Below, piece by piece: positions 1 through 8,858 of a stretch of DNA of 64,000 bases (the stretch's first letter is position 1; every line of letters starts with the position of its first letter). Source of the DNA: Rhodoblastus acidophilus. GTDB taxonomy: Bacteria; Pseudomonadota; Alphaproteobacteria; Rhizobiales; Beijerinckiaceae. Location: contig NZ_JAOQNX010000002.1 in NCBI RefSeq assembly GCF_025961575.1, positions 175,539 to 239,538 on the forward strand, given 5' to 3'. The translations under genes were made by a program, and so were the position numbers. A model generated the notes under the pieces. The model was not told the DNA's origin. It was given only the letters and a program-made list of their open reading frames with translations, and did not search any database.

Positions 1-21
1 CGGCAAGCCAGGGTCCTCCGC

Positions 22-498
22 TCAGCGCGCAAACATCTTGTGCTTGACCACATCCCCCGGCTTCAGGCCGAGCTTGCTTGCGACCCCGGCGTTGACCTCC
101 AACACGGCGAAAGCCGGCCCGTTCGACGAAATGATCGCCTGCGACAAAGGCTCGGTGTCCGCCTCGATATGGGTCACCTTGCCGTCGCGGCTGATGAAAA
201 TCATGTCGAGCGGAATATAGGTGTTCTTCATCCACATCAGGACGGTTTCGGAGCGGCCGAAATCAAACAGCATGCCCCGGTTTTCCGGCATGTAGCGGCG
301 ATACATCAGGCCGCGCTCGCGCGCGGCGGGATCGCGGGCCACCTCGACGTCCAGGGTTTTGGGACCGCCCGAGGTCTCGAGGATCAGGGGCTCGGTGGCC
401 GTCTCGCCCGCCTCCAGCGCGATGGCCGAGGACGAAAATGGCGAGGGCGCCTGGGCGAGGCCGAGCAGCGCCAAGACAACGCAGACACCCAAACGCAT
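22..498 (-). CDS. DUF192 family secreted protein
   Basis: 158 residues. The first 28 or so look like a signal peptide (MRLGVCVVLALLGLAQA then a polar stretch), so the mature protein is probably periplasmic. The body carries the DUF192 signatures RGLMYRRYMPENRGMLFDF and MWMKNTYIPLDMIF, and the length is normal for the family, whose biochemical role is unknown. It begins 30 bp downstream of the cold-shock gene on the same strand and may be cotranscribed with it. The family call is firm. The function is not known. Confidence 0.9.
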   Translation of the reverse strand: MRLGVCVVLALLGLAQAPSPFSSSAIALEAGETATEPLILETSGGPKTLDVEVARDPAARERGLMYRRYMPENRGMLFDFGRSETVLMWMKNTYIPLDMIFISRDGKVTHIEADTEPLSQAIISSNGPAFAVLEVNAGVASKLGLKPGDVVKHKMFAR

Positions 499-528
499 GT
501 CAAAACTCCTCCCCGGCCTGCAAACGCG

Positions 529-1149
529 CTAGTGGGCGCTTGGCAGGCGGGTTTCCAGCGGCCGCACCTCGGTCGCCATCATGCCCTTGGGACCAGCCCC
601 AAAGCGGGCCAGCAGCGAATCGCCGGGCTTGAGGTCGGCGATGCCGTAGCGGCGCAAGGTTTCCATATGGACGAAAATGTCCTGGGTGCCGTCGCCGCGC
701 GTCAAGAAACCAAAACCCTTGACGCGATTGAACCATTTGACCACGACAATCTCGTAGCCGCCGACCGATTCAACGTCCGAATGGGTGCGCGCCATCGGCA
801 ATTGCGCGGGATGCACGGCGGTGGACTCGTCCATGGTCAGGACGCGGAACACCTGCAGGCCGCGCGAGCGGTTCTGCGCGTGGCACACCACCTGCGCCCC
901 TTCGGGCGCGCTCTGAAAACCGTCCCGACGCAATACGGTGACGTGCAGGAGAACATCGGCGAGGCCGTTGTCCGGCACGACAAAACCAAATCCCTTGGCC
1001 ATGTCGAACCATTTGATGCGCCCGCGAATCTCAATGATTTCCGCTGCGGCTTCCGAATTAAAATCAAGCCCCGCGCCAGACGCGAGTTCCGCCGGTTCTT
1101 TGGTCCCCAATGAACCTGCTCCCAAACTAATGCACGACATCATTGGCAT
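529..1149 (-). CDS. Double cold-shock-domain protein
   Basis: 206 residues with two cold-shock domains. The first (about 43-105) has KWFDMAKGFGFV and the second (about 135-200) has KWFNRVKGFGFL followed by DIFVHMETL. These are the RNP1-type nucleic-acid-binding motifs of CspA proteins. A single-domain CspA is about 70 residues, so this is the tandem form seen in Hyphomicrobiales. The likely role is binding single-stranded RNA or DNA and modulating transcription or translation. The exact start is uncertain: in-frame ATGs lie at 1149, 1143 and 1140. Four GANTC sites lie within 70 bp upstream, so CcrM/GcrA control is possible. Confidence 0.9.
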   Translation of the reverse strand: MPMMSCISLGAGSLGTKEPAELASGAGLDFNSEAAAEIIEIRGRIKWFDMAKGFGFVVPDNGLADVLLHVTVLRRDGFQSAPEGAQVVCHAQNRSRGLQVFRVLTMDESTAVHPAQLPMARTHSDVESVGGYEIVVVKWFNRVKGFGFLTRGDGTQDIFVHMETLRRYGIADLKPGDSLLARFGAGPKGMMATEVRPLETRLPSAH

Positions 1150-1161
1150 CGGGTGGACCCC

Positions 1162-1218
1162 GAATCGCCGACTCGTTAACCGAGAATCACATCAAGGAAC
1201 ATAGCATCGGCCAGAATC
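1162..1218 (-). promoter_or_regulatory. GANTC cluster upstream of the double cold-shock gene
   Basis: Four GANTC motifs are visible at 1162-1166, 1170-1174, 1184-1188 and 1214-1218, just upstream of the start at 1149. GANTC is the methylation target of CcrM in alphaproteobacteria, and GcrA activates promoters that carry it. The motifs are read directly. The regulatory role is inferred. Confidence 0.5.
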
Positions 1219-1267
1219 CGGCAAAGTCGATTTTTCTCGCCGCCCACAGCCACGCACATGATTTTGA

Positions 1268-2422
1268 TCAGGCCGGCTGCGGGGCCGGCGTGCCCAAGGT
1301 TTGCGCCGTGTTTTGGGCCACGGTCTTGGTCAGGATTCGGGCCTGCCCGATCCAGTCCTCGCGCTCCGGGGCGCCGGGCGTGGCGAGATAGGCCCCGATC
1401 CAGCGCGCGTTCTCCGGCGACCAGCAGGCGATCTGCCGCCAGGTCCAGACGCCGAGCCCGTTGAGCCGCGCCGCAACCTCGGCGTCCACGCCCGACAAGC
1501 GGGTCAGATCGTCGATCTCGCCCAGCGGGGGCTCGGAAAAGCCTGTTGGCCGCGATCCCGCGTAAAATCCGTCGCCCGCGCCGGGCGCGGCGGGTTGCGG
1601 CAGGGTTTCGAGCCAGGCGGCGAGTTCATGCTCGTCGGCGGGCGCCGGCGGTTCGCCGTCGAGCACGGCGCGGGCATGATCGGTGAGCGCCCCGGCGGCG
1701 AGCAGGCGCGCCTGCGCCGGCCAATGTTGCGGCGAAACCGGTTGATCGCCGAGCTTTTCCGCGACTTGCGCGATCTGCTCCGGCCCCCAGGCGGCGATCT
1801 GGTCAAAGCGGTGAACGCCAATCTCCCGCAGTTTTTTCGCCAGCGCGGAATCCACGCCGCGGATCAGGCGCAGATCGTCCACTTGATTCGGGTGGGCGCG
1901 GCTGGCCCCCGCCTCCTCGGGCGTGTGTTCGGGCTGCGCCGGCGCGGCGACCGCTTCGGCCTTTTGTTCGGCCTGGGCCGGCGAGGTCTCGGCCAGCTTC
2001 AAAAACACCTGCGCGACCGCGCCCGCGGCCGCTGTGACCGCCGAATCGTCGGACGGCTTTTGCTCCGGCGGCGGCGCGGGCTCGACGGGCGTCGCCAGCA
2101 GCTCCTGCAGCCGGCGTTTCGCCGCCGGCGCCGAATTCGCGGAGGCGCCGATCAGGAAGGGGGCGGCCAAGGCCGCGCCGACCAGGCAGCCGACGCCATA
2201 GGCCGCCGCCGCCAGCACGCCGGTGTCCAGCCAGAGGCCGGCGCGGCCCGGAACCAGATGCGCGAGCGCGGCCATGGCGGCGAGGGCGAACAGCGACAAG
2301 CCGCCCACGAGCCAGGCGCGGGCGTTTTTCTCGTCGCCGCGCGGCGCGAAAAACGACGCGGCGACGCCGAGGCCGAACGCCGCCAGCCACCAGGGATAAA
2401 GCGTCTGAGACAGGTAGATCAT
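1268..2422 (-). CDS. Membrane protein with two NuoE-type helix-hairpin-helix modules
   Basis: 384 residues. Three probable membrane helices lie near 10-26, 37-56 and 64-92, followed by a proline- and glutamate-rich linker. Two similar modules follow. The first is at 181-243 (DDLRLIRGVDSALAKKL ... HRFDQIAAWGPEQIAQV) and the second at 303-368 (DDLTRLSGVDAEVAARL ... WTWRQIACWSPENARWI). Both resemble the C-terminal helix-hairpin-helix extension found on some NuoE proteins and DUF4332-like proteins. It starts 9 bp after the OmpA-family gene and is probably in its operon. No enzymatic motif is visible. Function unknown; possibly binding of nucleic acid or protein near the inner membrane. Confidence 0.8.
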   Translation of the reverse strand: MIYLSQTLYPWWLAAFGLGVAASFFAPRGDEKNARAWLVGGLSLFALAAMAALAHLVPGRAGLWLDTGVLAAAAYGVGCLVGAALAAPFLIGASANSAPAAKRRLQELLATPVEPAPPPEQKPSDDSAVTAAAGAVAQVFLKLAETSPAQAEQKAEAVAAPAQPEHTPEEAGASRAHPNQVDDLRLIRGVDSALAKKLREIGVHRFDQIAAWGPEQIAQVAEKLGDQPVSPQHWPAQARLLAAGALTDHARAVLDGEPPAPADEHELAAWLETLPQPAAPGAGDGFYAGSRPTGFSEPPLGEIDDLTRLSGVDAEVAARLNGLGVWTWRQIACWSPENARWIGAYLATPGAPEREDWIGQARILTKTVAQNTAQTLGTPAPQPA

Positions 2423-2431
2423 GGCGCTCCC

Positions 2432-3562
2432 CTATTTAAGATTGAATTCGATGCGGCGATTGCGGGCGCGGTTGTCGTCATTGACATTGGCGACCAGCGG
2501 CCGCGTCTCGCCATAGCCGACCGCCGTCAGCCGCTGCGGCGCGACGCCGACGGCGACGAGATAGACCAGCACCGATTCGGCGCGACGGCGCGACAGCTCC
2601 AGATTCTCGCTGATATAGCCGATGTCGTCGGTGTGGCCGGCGATTTCCAGATCGACGTCGGGGCAGCGCTTCGCCACTTCCGCCACGGCGTCGAGCGTGC
2701 GCGCCGATACGGGATCGAGCAGCGCGCTGCCCAGGCGGAAGACGATGGGCGCCTCCTTGACCAATTCGGCCATCTCCGCCTGGCAGGCGCGCGGGTCCAG
2801 GCGCGCCGGTCTCACCACCACGGGCGGCGGCGCGGCGCGCGGCGCGGCGGCGACCCTGAGCGGCGGCCCCGCGACCTGGACGTTTACGGCATAGCCGGCG
2901 AGTTGCACGCTTTCGAGCCGCGCGCGGCTTTCGTCGGCGGCTTCGGCGCTGGCCGCCTCGCCGTTCAGGCGGAGGGCGCGGTCATGCAGATCGAGCGCGC
3001 CCGACCGCAGCCGCGCCAATTGGGCGAGGCCGGCCAGCGCCGCCTCGACGAAGCCGGAGGGCGCGCCGCCCGCCGGTTTGAGCCGGTCGACCAGTTCGCG
3101 TCCAGGAAAAACCTTGGTCGCTTCCGCGAGGATTTTCGCATGGGCGTCCTCGTCCGGGTAAAAGCCGCTGAGCGCGAGCTTGCCGGCGCTTTTTTCGACG
3201 TGGAACAGATAGGGCGCGGCGACCGCGCGAACGGGCGCCTCCTCGGCGGGCGGTTTTTTTTCAGCAGGCTGCGGAGCAACATTTTTGGCGGGCGGCGGCG
3301 CTTCGGGCTCCGCCTTCGCCGTGGGAGCCGGCTTTTCTGGCGCGGGCGCCACGCGCGGCGATTCGGCGGTTTCGCTCTTGAGGGTCACGTCGCGGCCCTC
3401 CACATGCGGATGCGCGCCAACCGAGCCGAGCACTTCGAGGGCGCGCTGCGCGCGCGCCTTCAGGTCGGCCTCGATCCGAGGGGTTTCCAGCGTGTTGACG
3501 CCAACCCACAAGGCGGCGAGGGGCAGCAGGCCATAGCGCCATTTCCCTGCCTGACCAGCCAT
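2432..3562 (-). CDS. OmpA-family envelope protein
   Basis: 376 residues. An N-terminal hydrophobic segment (about 8-25) is followed by a proline/alanine/lysine-rich linker near 60-110 and two BON-like stretches in the middle. The C-terminal OmpA domain (about 280-376) has LEIAGHTDDIGYISENLELS and NRARNRRIEFNLK, the peptidoglycan-binding core with its conserved Asp and Arg. The N-terminal helix appears to be an anchor rather than a beta barrel. It precedes the double-HhH membrane protein by 9 bp, so the two may form an envelope unit. The family call is firm and the specific role unknown. Confidence 0.88.
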   Translation of the reverse strand: MAGQAGKWRYGLLPLAALWVGVNTLETPRIEADLKARAQRALEVLGSVGAHPHVEGRDVTLKSETAESPRVAPAPEKPAPTAKAEPEAPPPAKNVAPQPAEKKPPAEEAPVRAVAAPYLFHVEKSAGKLALSGFYPDEDAHAKILAEATKVFPGRELVDRLKPAGGAPSGFVEAALAGLAQLARLRSGALDLHDRALRLNGEAASAEAADESRARLESVQLAGYAVNVQVAGPPLRVAAAPRAAPPPVVVRPARLDPRACQAEMAELVKEAPIVFRLGSALLDPVSARTLDAVAEVAKRCPDVDLEIAGHTDDIGYISENLELSRRRAESVLVYLVAVGVAPQRLTAVGYGETRPLVANVNDDNRARNRRIEFNLK

Positions 3563-3776
3563 GAAACCTCTCCGCGATCGCCGCCGGCGCGGCCCGCGCC
3601 CGGCCTGTCCTCATCGGTGTTACTTAAGCACAAGTTAAACGAGTGGACAGCGGCAATCACGCGCATTGCGAAAAATGGTCAAAGATCGCGGCGCGGCCCG
3701 ACCTCAATGCTTGCCAAGCGGCGCGGCGTCGGGCATATGTCTGGACATGGCGACGGGATTCCCGTTCGCCCGCGCT

Positions 3777-3870
3777 GGAGACGTGGCCGAGAGGCTGAAG
3801 GCGGCGGTTTGCTAAACCGTTATAGGGTTGTAAAGCCCTATCGAGGGTTCGAATCCCTCCGTCTCCGCCA
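3777..3870 (+). tRNA. tRNA-Ser (anticodon GCT)
   Basis: A full class II tRNA can be folded. The acceptor strand GGAGACG pairs with CGTCTCC at 3860-3866 and is followed by GCCA, so CCA is encoded. The anticodon loop TTGCTAA has GCT at 3811-3813. A long variable arm (about 3821-3842) and a T loop GGTTCGAATCC are present. The length of 94 nt fits serine tRNAs. Confidence 0.97.
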
Positions 3871-3907
3871 CCCCTCCTTTGCAACTTGCGCCGAGCGGCA
3901 GGGAAGC

Positions 3908-4258
3908 ATGAATCACCGGCCCTTGTCTTGCGCGCTCCTGCTCTCCATCCTCGCCTGCGGACTTGCCGCCGCCGCGCCCAGGCCGCCCGCGCGACCGCCG
4001 GAAACCGCGCCGGCGCCGGCCCCGACGCCGCAACCTGCGACGCCGCAAACTGGGACGCCGCAAACTGGGACGCCCGCGGCCCCCGCCGAGCGGCAGCCCG
4101 TCGATGTCGATGTGCAGAGCCTGCAGCCCTACAATCTTCCCCCCGCGTCGCGGGCGAAAATGCGCGCCTGCGGCGAGGAATGGCGGGCGATGAAGCTCGC
4201 CGGCCAGGCGGCCGGCCTGACCTGGCGAACTTTTGCCGAGCAGTGCCTGGTGAAATAG
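3908..4258 (+). CDS. Small secreted proline-rich protein
   Basis: 116 residues. A signal peptide is likely at 1-22 (hydrophobic LLLSILACGLAAA). A low-complexity Pro/Ala/Thr region follows, containing a TPQTG unit encoded by a nearly perfect 15-bp tandem repeat near 4040-4070. The C-terminal 40 residues are compact (RAKMRACGEEWRAMKLAG then GLTWRTFAEQCL) and resemble short exported proteins of Hyphomicrobiales with a Cys-containing KxxGLTWxxFxxxC motif. The ATG at 3908 is chosen because it opens the signal peptide. The longer upstream frame is antisense to other genes. Function unknown. Confidence 0.7.
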   Translation: MNHRPLSCALLLSILACGLAAAAPRPPARPPETAPAPAPTPQPATPQTGTPQTGTPAAPAERQPVDVDVQSLQPYNLPPASRAKMRACGEEWRAMKLAGQAAGLTWRTFAEQCLVK

Positions 4259-4270
4259 ACGAAACTTTCG

Positions 4271-4326
4271 GGTCCGCCCCCGCCGTTCGAGACGCCCGCT
4301 TCGCGCGCCCCTCAGGGTGAGGGCTG
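4271..4326. repeat. Dispersed repeat family 1, copy A
   Basis: This is a divergent copy of an element found at four places in the window. The common core is CGCCCCCGCCCTTCGAG, then ACGCCCGC, a short variable centre, and CTCAGGGTGAGGGCT. It sits just 3' of the stop of the minus-strand H1-like gene, like copies B and C at their neighbours. Such intergenic palindromic elements are common in Hyphomicrobiales. Confidence 0.75.
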
Positions 4327-4345
4327 AGCAGCCTTGACGATCGAC

Positions 4346-5188
4346 TCAACCTTCCGGGTTTTCCGGGGGCTGAGAGGCCGGAGCCGCCGCTTTCGGCTTG
4401 CGCGCGGGTTTTGGCTTGGCCGTCGCCCTGGCTTTCGGCGGCGCCTTGGGTTTGGCCGGCGGCGGCGCGGCTTCCGTCACCTTCTTGCTGACCCGGCGCG
4501 ACGCGGCGGCGGTGCGCGCGGGGGCTTCCGTCTTCGCTTTCTTCGCTGGCGCCTTGGCGGGCTTCACGGGCTTGGCCGCCTCCGACGTCGCCGCTTCCGA
4601 TTTGGCGGGCGCCTTGGGGGACTTTTTCGCCGCCGGTTTTGCCGCCGGCGCCGTGGCCACCGGCGATTTGGCCGCGGCTTTCGCGGCGGCGGGTTTTGTC
4701 TTGGTCGGCTCGGCCGCCTTGGTGCGGGCGTTCTGGCTGGCGCGGCTCTTCGGACTCACAACGGTCTTGGGAGTTGCGGCGATGGGCTTGGCCGGCTTCT
4801 TCGCCGCGGGCTTGCTGGCGGCGTTGTTCTTTTCCGCTGCTTTCGCCGCGGGTTTTGCTGCGGCCTTTGTCTTGGCCTCAGTCTTCGTCTTGGCCTCAGC
4901 TCTTGCCGGCGCCGATGTCTTCGGAGAGGAAGTCTTCGGGGCGGATGTCTTGGCGGCGGGGGCCGCGGCCTCGGTCTTCTTCGGCGCAGGCTTTTTCGCG
5001 GCCGCGGTCTTTTCCGCAATCTTGGCCGCAGGCTTTTCCGCGCTCTTCTTGGCGGCGGGCGCGGCGGCGGCCTTTTCCTTCTTCGACTCGACCGGCGCCT
5101 CAGGCGCTTTCTTCCCCGAAGCCTTCGCGGATTTGCTCGCCGATGTTTTCGCGGCGGCGGCGGATTTCGATTTCGGTGCTTGCGCCAT
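4346..5188 (-). CDS. Histone H1-like lysine/alanine/proline-rich protein
   Basis: 280 residues from an ATG at 5188, preceded by a good GGGGGACG ribosome site. Almost the whole protein is low complexity: repeated AAK, KPA and KTxA units in which lysine, alanine and proline dominate, strongly basic and predicted disordered. This resembles bacterial histone H1-like proteins (AlgP/Hc1 type), which bind DNA or polyanions. No globular domain or catalytic motif is present. A longer in-frame extension upstream to 5422 lacks this composition and a ribosome site, so it is not used. A perfect inverted repeat lies about 75-100 bp upstream. Confidence 0.75.
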   Translation of the reverse strand: MAQAPKSKSAAAAKTSASKSAKASGKKAPEAPVESKKEKAAAAPAAKKSAEKPAAKIAEKTAAAKKPAPKKTEAAAPAAKTSAPKTSSPKTSAPARAEAKTKTEAKTKAAAKPAAKAAEKNNAASKPAAKKPAKPIAATPKTVVSPKSRASQNARTKAAEPTKTKPAAAKAAAKSPVATAPAAKPAAKKSPKAPAKSEAATSEAAKPVKPAKAPAKKAKTEAPARTAAASRRVSKKVTEAAPPPAKPKAPPKARATAKPKPARKPKAAAPASQPPENPEG

Positions 5189-5260
5189 TTCACGTCCCCC
5201 TTTGCGGCCGGCGCTCTCAAGCCGGAATGGCGAAATTGAGCCTAAACCTGTTCTCGCCGC

Positions 5261-5291
5261 GCGCAAGTCTTCCGCGCGGCAAGACTTGCGC
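5261..5291. promoter_or_regulatory. Perfect inverted repeat upstream of the H1-like gene
   Basis: The arms GCGCAAGTCTT and AAGACTTGCGC are perfect 11-bp complements separated by 9 bp (CCGCGCGGC, itself palindromic). A further direct AAGACTTG follows at 5292. It could be an operator or a leader hairpin for the minus-strand gene starting at 5188. Its role is not known. Confidence 0.5.
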
Positions 5292-5540
5292 AAGACTTGG
5301 CTCGCACCCGCAACGTCATCGAGGAAAACTGCACTGTCGCAACTGTCCGCCTCCGCGCCGGCGCCGATGCGGCGCATCCGCGCGCCGCGCGCGCGGCGAC
5401 GCCGAAAAACCCATATTTTCATGATATTGAAGCAAAATTGCGCGCGCGGCTCCCGCGCCGGCGCGCGGATGAGCGGAGGTTTCGCATGTGCGAACGGCCG
5501 GCCCCGGCGATGCGTGAAAACTTTTTTGGGATAACGACGA

Positions 5541-5564
5541 ACGCGCGCTGAAATCAGCGCGCGT
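5541..5564 (-). terminator. Hairpin downstream of gatB
   Basis: ACGCGCGCTGA and TCAGCGCGCGT form a perfect 11-bp stem around an AA loop, 31 bp past the gatB stop. There is no uridine run on the minus strand, so it may stabilise the mRNA 3' end or act as a weak or Rho-assisted terminator. Confidence 0.45.
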
Positions 5565-5594
5565 CCTGGTCGATGACGGATTTTTCCGCGCGAA

Positions 5595-7061
5595 TCAGAT
5601 GCCGAGCTTGCTCTTCAGCAGTTCGTTCACCGCTTGCGGATTGGCCTTGCCGCCGGTCGCCTTCATCACCTGCCCGACGAACCAGCCGAGCATGGTGGGC
5701 TTGGCTTTCGCCTGCTCCACCTTGTCCGGATTCTTGGCGATGATCTCGTCGACCGCCGCTTCGATCGCGCCGGTGTCGGTGACCTGCTTCATGCCGCGTT
5801 TTTCGACGATCTCGGCGGGATCGCCGCCCTCGCTCCACACGATTTCGAACAGATCCTTGGCGATCTTTCCCGAAATGGTGTTGGCGGAAATCAGGTCGAC
5901 AATGCCGCCGATCTGCGCCGCCGAAACCGGCGAGGTCTCGATGTCCTTGCCTTCCTTGTTGAGGCGGCCGAACAATTCGTTGATCACCCAATTGGCGACG
6001 AGTTTGGAATCGCGGCCCTTGGCGGCGTCCTCAAAATAATCGCCGAAGGCGCGCTCCAGAACCAGCACGCCCGCGTCGTACGGGGTGAGCCCGTATTGCG
6101 CGATGAAGCGAGCCTTTTTCTCGTCCGGCAGTTCCGGCAAACCTTCAGCCAGCGCATCGACATAGGGCTGGTCGAATTCGAGCGGCAGCAGGTCGGGGTC
6201 CGGAAAATAGCGGTAGTCGTGCGCCTCTTCCTTGGAGCGCATCGACCGCGTCTCGCCCTTGGTCGGATCGTAGAGGCGCGTCTCCTGGTCGATCTTGCCG
6301 CCGTCCTCCAGAATGCCGATCTGGCGGCGCGCCTCGACGTCGATGGCCTGGCCGATGAAGCGGATCGAATTGACGTTCTTGATCTCGCAGCGCGTGCCGA
6401 AGGGGTCGCCGGGCTTGCGCACGGACACGTTGACGTCGGCGCGCAAAGACCCCTGCTCCATATTGCCGTCGCAGGTGCCGGCGTAACGCAGGATGGTGCG
6501 CAGTTTGGAGACGTAAGCCTTGGCTTCGTCGGCGGAGCGCATGTCCGGCTTGGACACGATTTCCATCAGCGCCACGCCGGAGCGGTTCAGGTCGACGTGC
6601 GAATCATTGGCGCTGAGATCGTGCAGCGATTTGCCCGCGTCCTGTTCGAGATGCAGGCGCTCGATGCCGACCTTGATCTGCTCGGTGGGCGACAAATCGA
6701 CCAGCACCTCGCCTTCGCCGACGATCGGATGCTTGAACTGGCTGATCTGATAGCCCTGCGGCAGGTCAGGATAGAAATAGTTCTTGCGGTCGAAGACCGA
6801 GCGATGATTGATCTTCGCCTTGAGCGCCAGGCCGGTGCGGATCGCCTGCTTGACGCATTCCTCGTTGATGACCGGCAGCATGCCCGGCATGGCCGCATCG
6901 ACGAGCGAAACATGGGTGTTGGGCTCGCCGCCGAATTCGGTCGAGGCGCCGGAAAACAGTTTGGATTTGCTCGTCACCTGGGCGTGGATTTCCAGACCGA
7001 TGACGACCTCCCAGTCGCCGGTCGCGCCCGCGATCAATTTGTGTTTGGCTGGCGTGTTCAT
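5595..7061 (-). CDS. gatB: Asp-tRNA(Asn)/Glu-tRNA(Gln) amidotransferase subunit B
   Basis: 488 residues, the normal GatB length. With GatC and GatA it forms the GatCAB complex, which amidates Glu-tRNA(Gln) or Asp-tRNA(Asn). The N-terminal GatB/E core has [32 protein letters not shown] and the metal/substrate segment [11 protein letters not shown]. The C-terminal tRNA-binding YqeY-like domain ends in [12 protein letters not shown]. Its ATG overlaps the chorismate mutase stop (ATGA), which indicates translational coupling. It is the last gene of the gatC-gatA-aroQ-gatB operon. Confidence 0.98.
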   Translation of the reverse strand: MNTPAKHKLIAGATGDWEVVIGLEIHAQVTSKSKLFSGASTEFGGEPNTHVSLVDAAMPGMLPVINEECVKQAIRTGLALKAKINHRSVFDRKNYFYPDLPQGYQISQFKHPIVGEGEVLVDLSPTEQIKVGIERLHLEQDAGKSLHDLSANDSHVDLNRSGVALMEIVSKPDMRSADEAKAYVSKLRTILRYAGTCDGNMEQGSLRADVNVSVRKPGDPFGTRCEIKNVNSIRFIGQAIDVEARRQIGILEDGGKIDQETRLYDPTKGETRSMRSKEEAHDYRYFPDPDLLPLEFDQPYVDALAEGLPELPDEKKARFIAQYGLTPYDAGVLVLERAFGDYFEDAAKGRDSKLVANWVINELFGRLNKEGKDIETSPVSAAQIGGIVDLISANTISGKIAKDLFEIVWSEGGDPAEIVEKRGMKQVTDTGAIEAAVDEIIAKNPDKVEQAKAKPTMLGWFVGQVMKATGGKANPQAVNELLKSKLGI

Positions 7062-7366
7062 GTGCGATCCTTCTCGGCCGCCTCGTGCATCAGGCGCTCT
7101 TCATAGGCGATCGACCAGTCGATGATGGCGGTCCACAGCGACTTCGCCAGAGCGCCATCGAGATTGTGCTTTGCCGCATGCGCGGCGACGTTTTGCAAAA
7201 CTTCGTCCACCCGTTCCGGCACCAGAGCGGGAATGCCGTTGGCGCGTTTTATGCGCGCGGCGGCCTCGATCTGCCGCTGGCGGCGCGCCAGCAGCGCAAC
7301 AAGCTCCCTGTCGAGATCGTCAATGCTTTGGCGCACGTCCGCCATGGGTTTTTTGGGCGGGGCCAT
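7058..7366 (-). CDS. Chorismate mutase (AroQ class), between gatA and gatB
   Basis: About 102 residues, all helical, of the AroQ type: [19 protein letters not shown], then [13 protein letters not shown], ending [14 protein letters not shown]. The conserved Arg and Lys of the active site are in place. The enzyme converts chorismate to prephenate for Phe and Tyr synthesis. The ATG at 7366 overlaps the gatA stop by one base, and the stop overlaps gatB, so the gene is fully embedded in the gat operon. A longer start at 7378 is possible. The function of this position is unclear; it may simply be a housekeeping operon. Confidence 0.88.
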   Translation of the reverse strand: MAPPKKPMADVRQSIDDLDRELVALLARRQRQIEAAARIKRANGIPALVPERVDEVLQNVAAHAAKHNLDGALAKSLWTAIIDWSIAYEERLMHEAAEKDRT

Positions 7367-8847
7367 CAGCCCCACCACGGTTCGGGCAACACGATTTTGG
7401 GCGCCGCCTGCTCGATGGCCTCGCCGAGGGAAAACAGGGTTTCCTCCTCGAAGGGGCGGCCGATCAGTTGTAGGCCGAGCGGCAGGCCGTCCGACGACAG
7501 GCCGGCGGGCACGACAAGGCCCGGAAGGCCCGCCATGTTCACCGTCACCGTAAAAACGTCGTTGAGATACATTTCGACCGGATCGGCCGAGCCCTTTTCG
7601 CCCTGGGCGAAAGCGGGCGACGGCGTGGCCGGCGTCAAAATGGCGTCGACGCCGGATTCATAGGCGAGGTCGAAATCGCGCTTGATCAACGTGCGGATTT
7701 TTTGCGCCCGCAAGTAATAGGCGTCGTAATAGCCCGCCGACAGCACGTAAGTGCCGATCATGATGCGGCGGCGCACTTCCTTGCCAAAACCTTCGGCGCG
7801 GGTTTTTTCGTAGAGATCGACAATGTCCTTGCCGGTCTTGCGCAGGCCGTAGCGAATGCCGTCGTAGCGGGCCAGATTCGACGACGCTTCCGCTGGCGCG
7901 ACAATGTAATAGGCGGGCAGCGCGTGTTTGGTGTGCGGCAGGGAGATTTCGCGAATCTCCGCGCCGGCCGCCTTCAGCCAGGCCACGCCCTGGTCCCACA
8001 GAGCGGCGATTTCCGGCGACATGCCGTCGAGGCGATATTCGCGCGGGATGCCGATCACCTTGCCCTTCACCGAGGCGCCGATGGCCTGCTCGTAATCGGG
8101 CACGGGAGCGTCGACCGAGGTCGTGTCCTTCACATCATGGCCGGCCATGGAGCGCAGCATGATCGCGGCGTCGCGCACGGTGCGGGCGATCGGGCCAGCC
8201 TGATCCAGCGACGAGGCGAAGGCGACAATGCCCCAGCGCGAGCAGCGGCCGTAAGTCGGCTTGATGCCGACGGTGCCGGTGAACGCGGCGGGCTGACGGA
8301 TCGAGCCGCCGGTGTCGGTCGCCGTGGCGCCCAGGCACAGATGCGCGGCCACCGCGGCGGAGGAACCGCCGGAGGAGCCGCCGGGAACGATCTTGGCGTC
8401 CGAATTTTTCCGGCGCCAGGGCGAGACTACCGGGCCGAAATAAGAGGTCTCGTTCGACGAGCCCATGGCGAATTCGTCGAGATTGAGCTTTCCGAGCATC
8501 ACCGCGCCGTCGCGCCACAAATTGCTCGTGACGGTCGATTCGTATTGCGGAATGAAACCCTCAAGGATGTGGGACGCGGCGGTGGTCTGCACGCCTTCGG
8601 TGCAATACAGATCCTTGATGCCGAGCGGCAGGCCTTCGAGCGCGCCGCCCTCGCCCTTCGCCAGTTTCGCGTCGGAGGCTTTGGCCATGTCGAGCGCCTT
8701 TTCCGGCGTCTCCACAATATAGGCGTTGAGGCTCTTGGCGCGGGCCACGGCGTCGACATGGGCCTGCGTCAGTTCGACGGAGGTGAATTCCTTGGCCTTC
8801 AGGCCGTCGCGCGCTTGCGCCAGCGTGAGGCGGGTCAGGTCGGTCAT
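7366..8847 (-). CDS. gatA: Asp-tRNA(Asn)/Glu-tRNA(Gln) amidotransferase subunit A
   Basis: 493 residues, the usual size. It is an amidase-signature enzyme that releases ammonia from glutamine for GatB. The Ser-cisSer-Lys triad region is visible: [10 protein letters not shown] supplies Lys, and [15 protein letters not shown] followed by [11 protein letters not shown] supplies the serines. It lies 11 bp after gatC and overlaps the chorismate mutase start, consistent with one operon. The operon implies that at least one of Gln-tRNA and Asn-tRNA is made by the indirect route in this organism. Confidence 0.98.
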   Translation of the reverse strand: MTDLTRLTLAQARDGLKAKEFTSVELTQAHVDAVARAKSLNAYIVETPEKALDMAKASDAKLAKGEGGALEGLPLGIKDLYCTEGVQTTAASHILEGFIPQYESTVTSNLWRDGAVMLGKLNLDEFAMGSSNETSYFGPVVSPWRRKNSDAKIVPGGSSGGSSAAVAAHLCLGATATDTGGSIRQPAAFTGTVGIKPTYGRCSRWGIVAFASSLDQAGPIARTVRDAAIMLRSMAGHDVKDTTSVDAPVPDYEQAIGASVKGKVIGIPREYRLDGMSPEIAALWDQGVAWLKAAGAEIREISLPHTKHALPAYYIVAPAEASSNLARYDGIRYGLRKTGKDIVDLYEKTRAEGFGKEVRRRIMIGTYVLSAGYYDAYYLRAQKIRTLIKRDFDLAYESGVDAILTPATPSPAFAQGEKGSADPVEMYLNDVFTVTVNMAGLPGLVVPAGLSSDGLPLGLQLIGRPFEEETLFSLGEAIEQAAPKIVLPEPWWG

Positions 8848-8858
8848 AATAACAAAAC

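Larger units (their letters stand above)
5189..5594. other. Intergenic region between the H1-like gene and gatB
   Basis: No convincing gene is visible in these 406 bp. An 84-codon open frame at 5297-5551 has atypical composition and no ribosome site. The region holds two strong inverted repeats, listed separately, and presumably the H1-like promoter and the 3' end of the gat transcript. Confidence 0.6.

Noticed and set aside
1301..4258. A 985-codon plus-strand frame
   Set aside because: It is antisense to the HhH and OmpA genes and has an Arg/Gly-rich composition typical of a GC-rich shadow frame. Only its end (3908-4258) is accepted as a gene.
5297..5551. An 84-codon gene
   Set aside because: Its start has no ribosome site, its composition is Arg-rich, and it lies in a region with strong hairpins.
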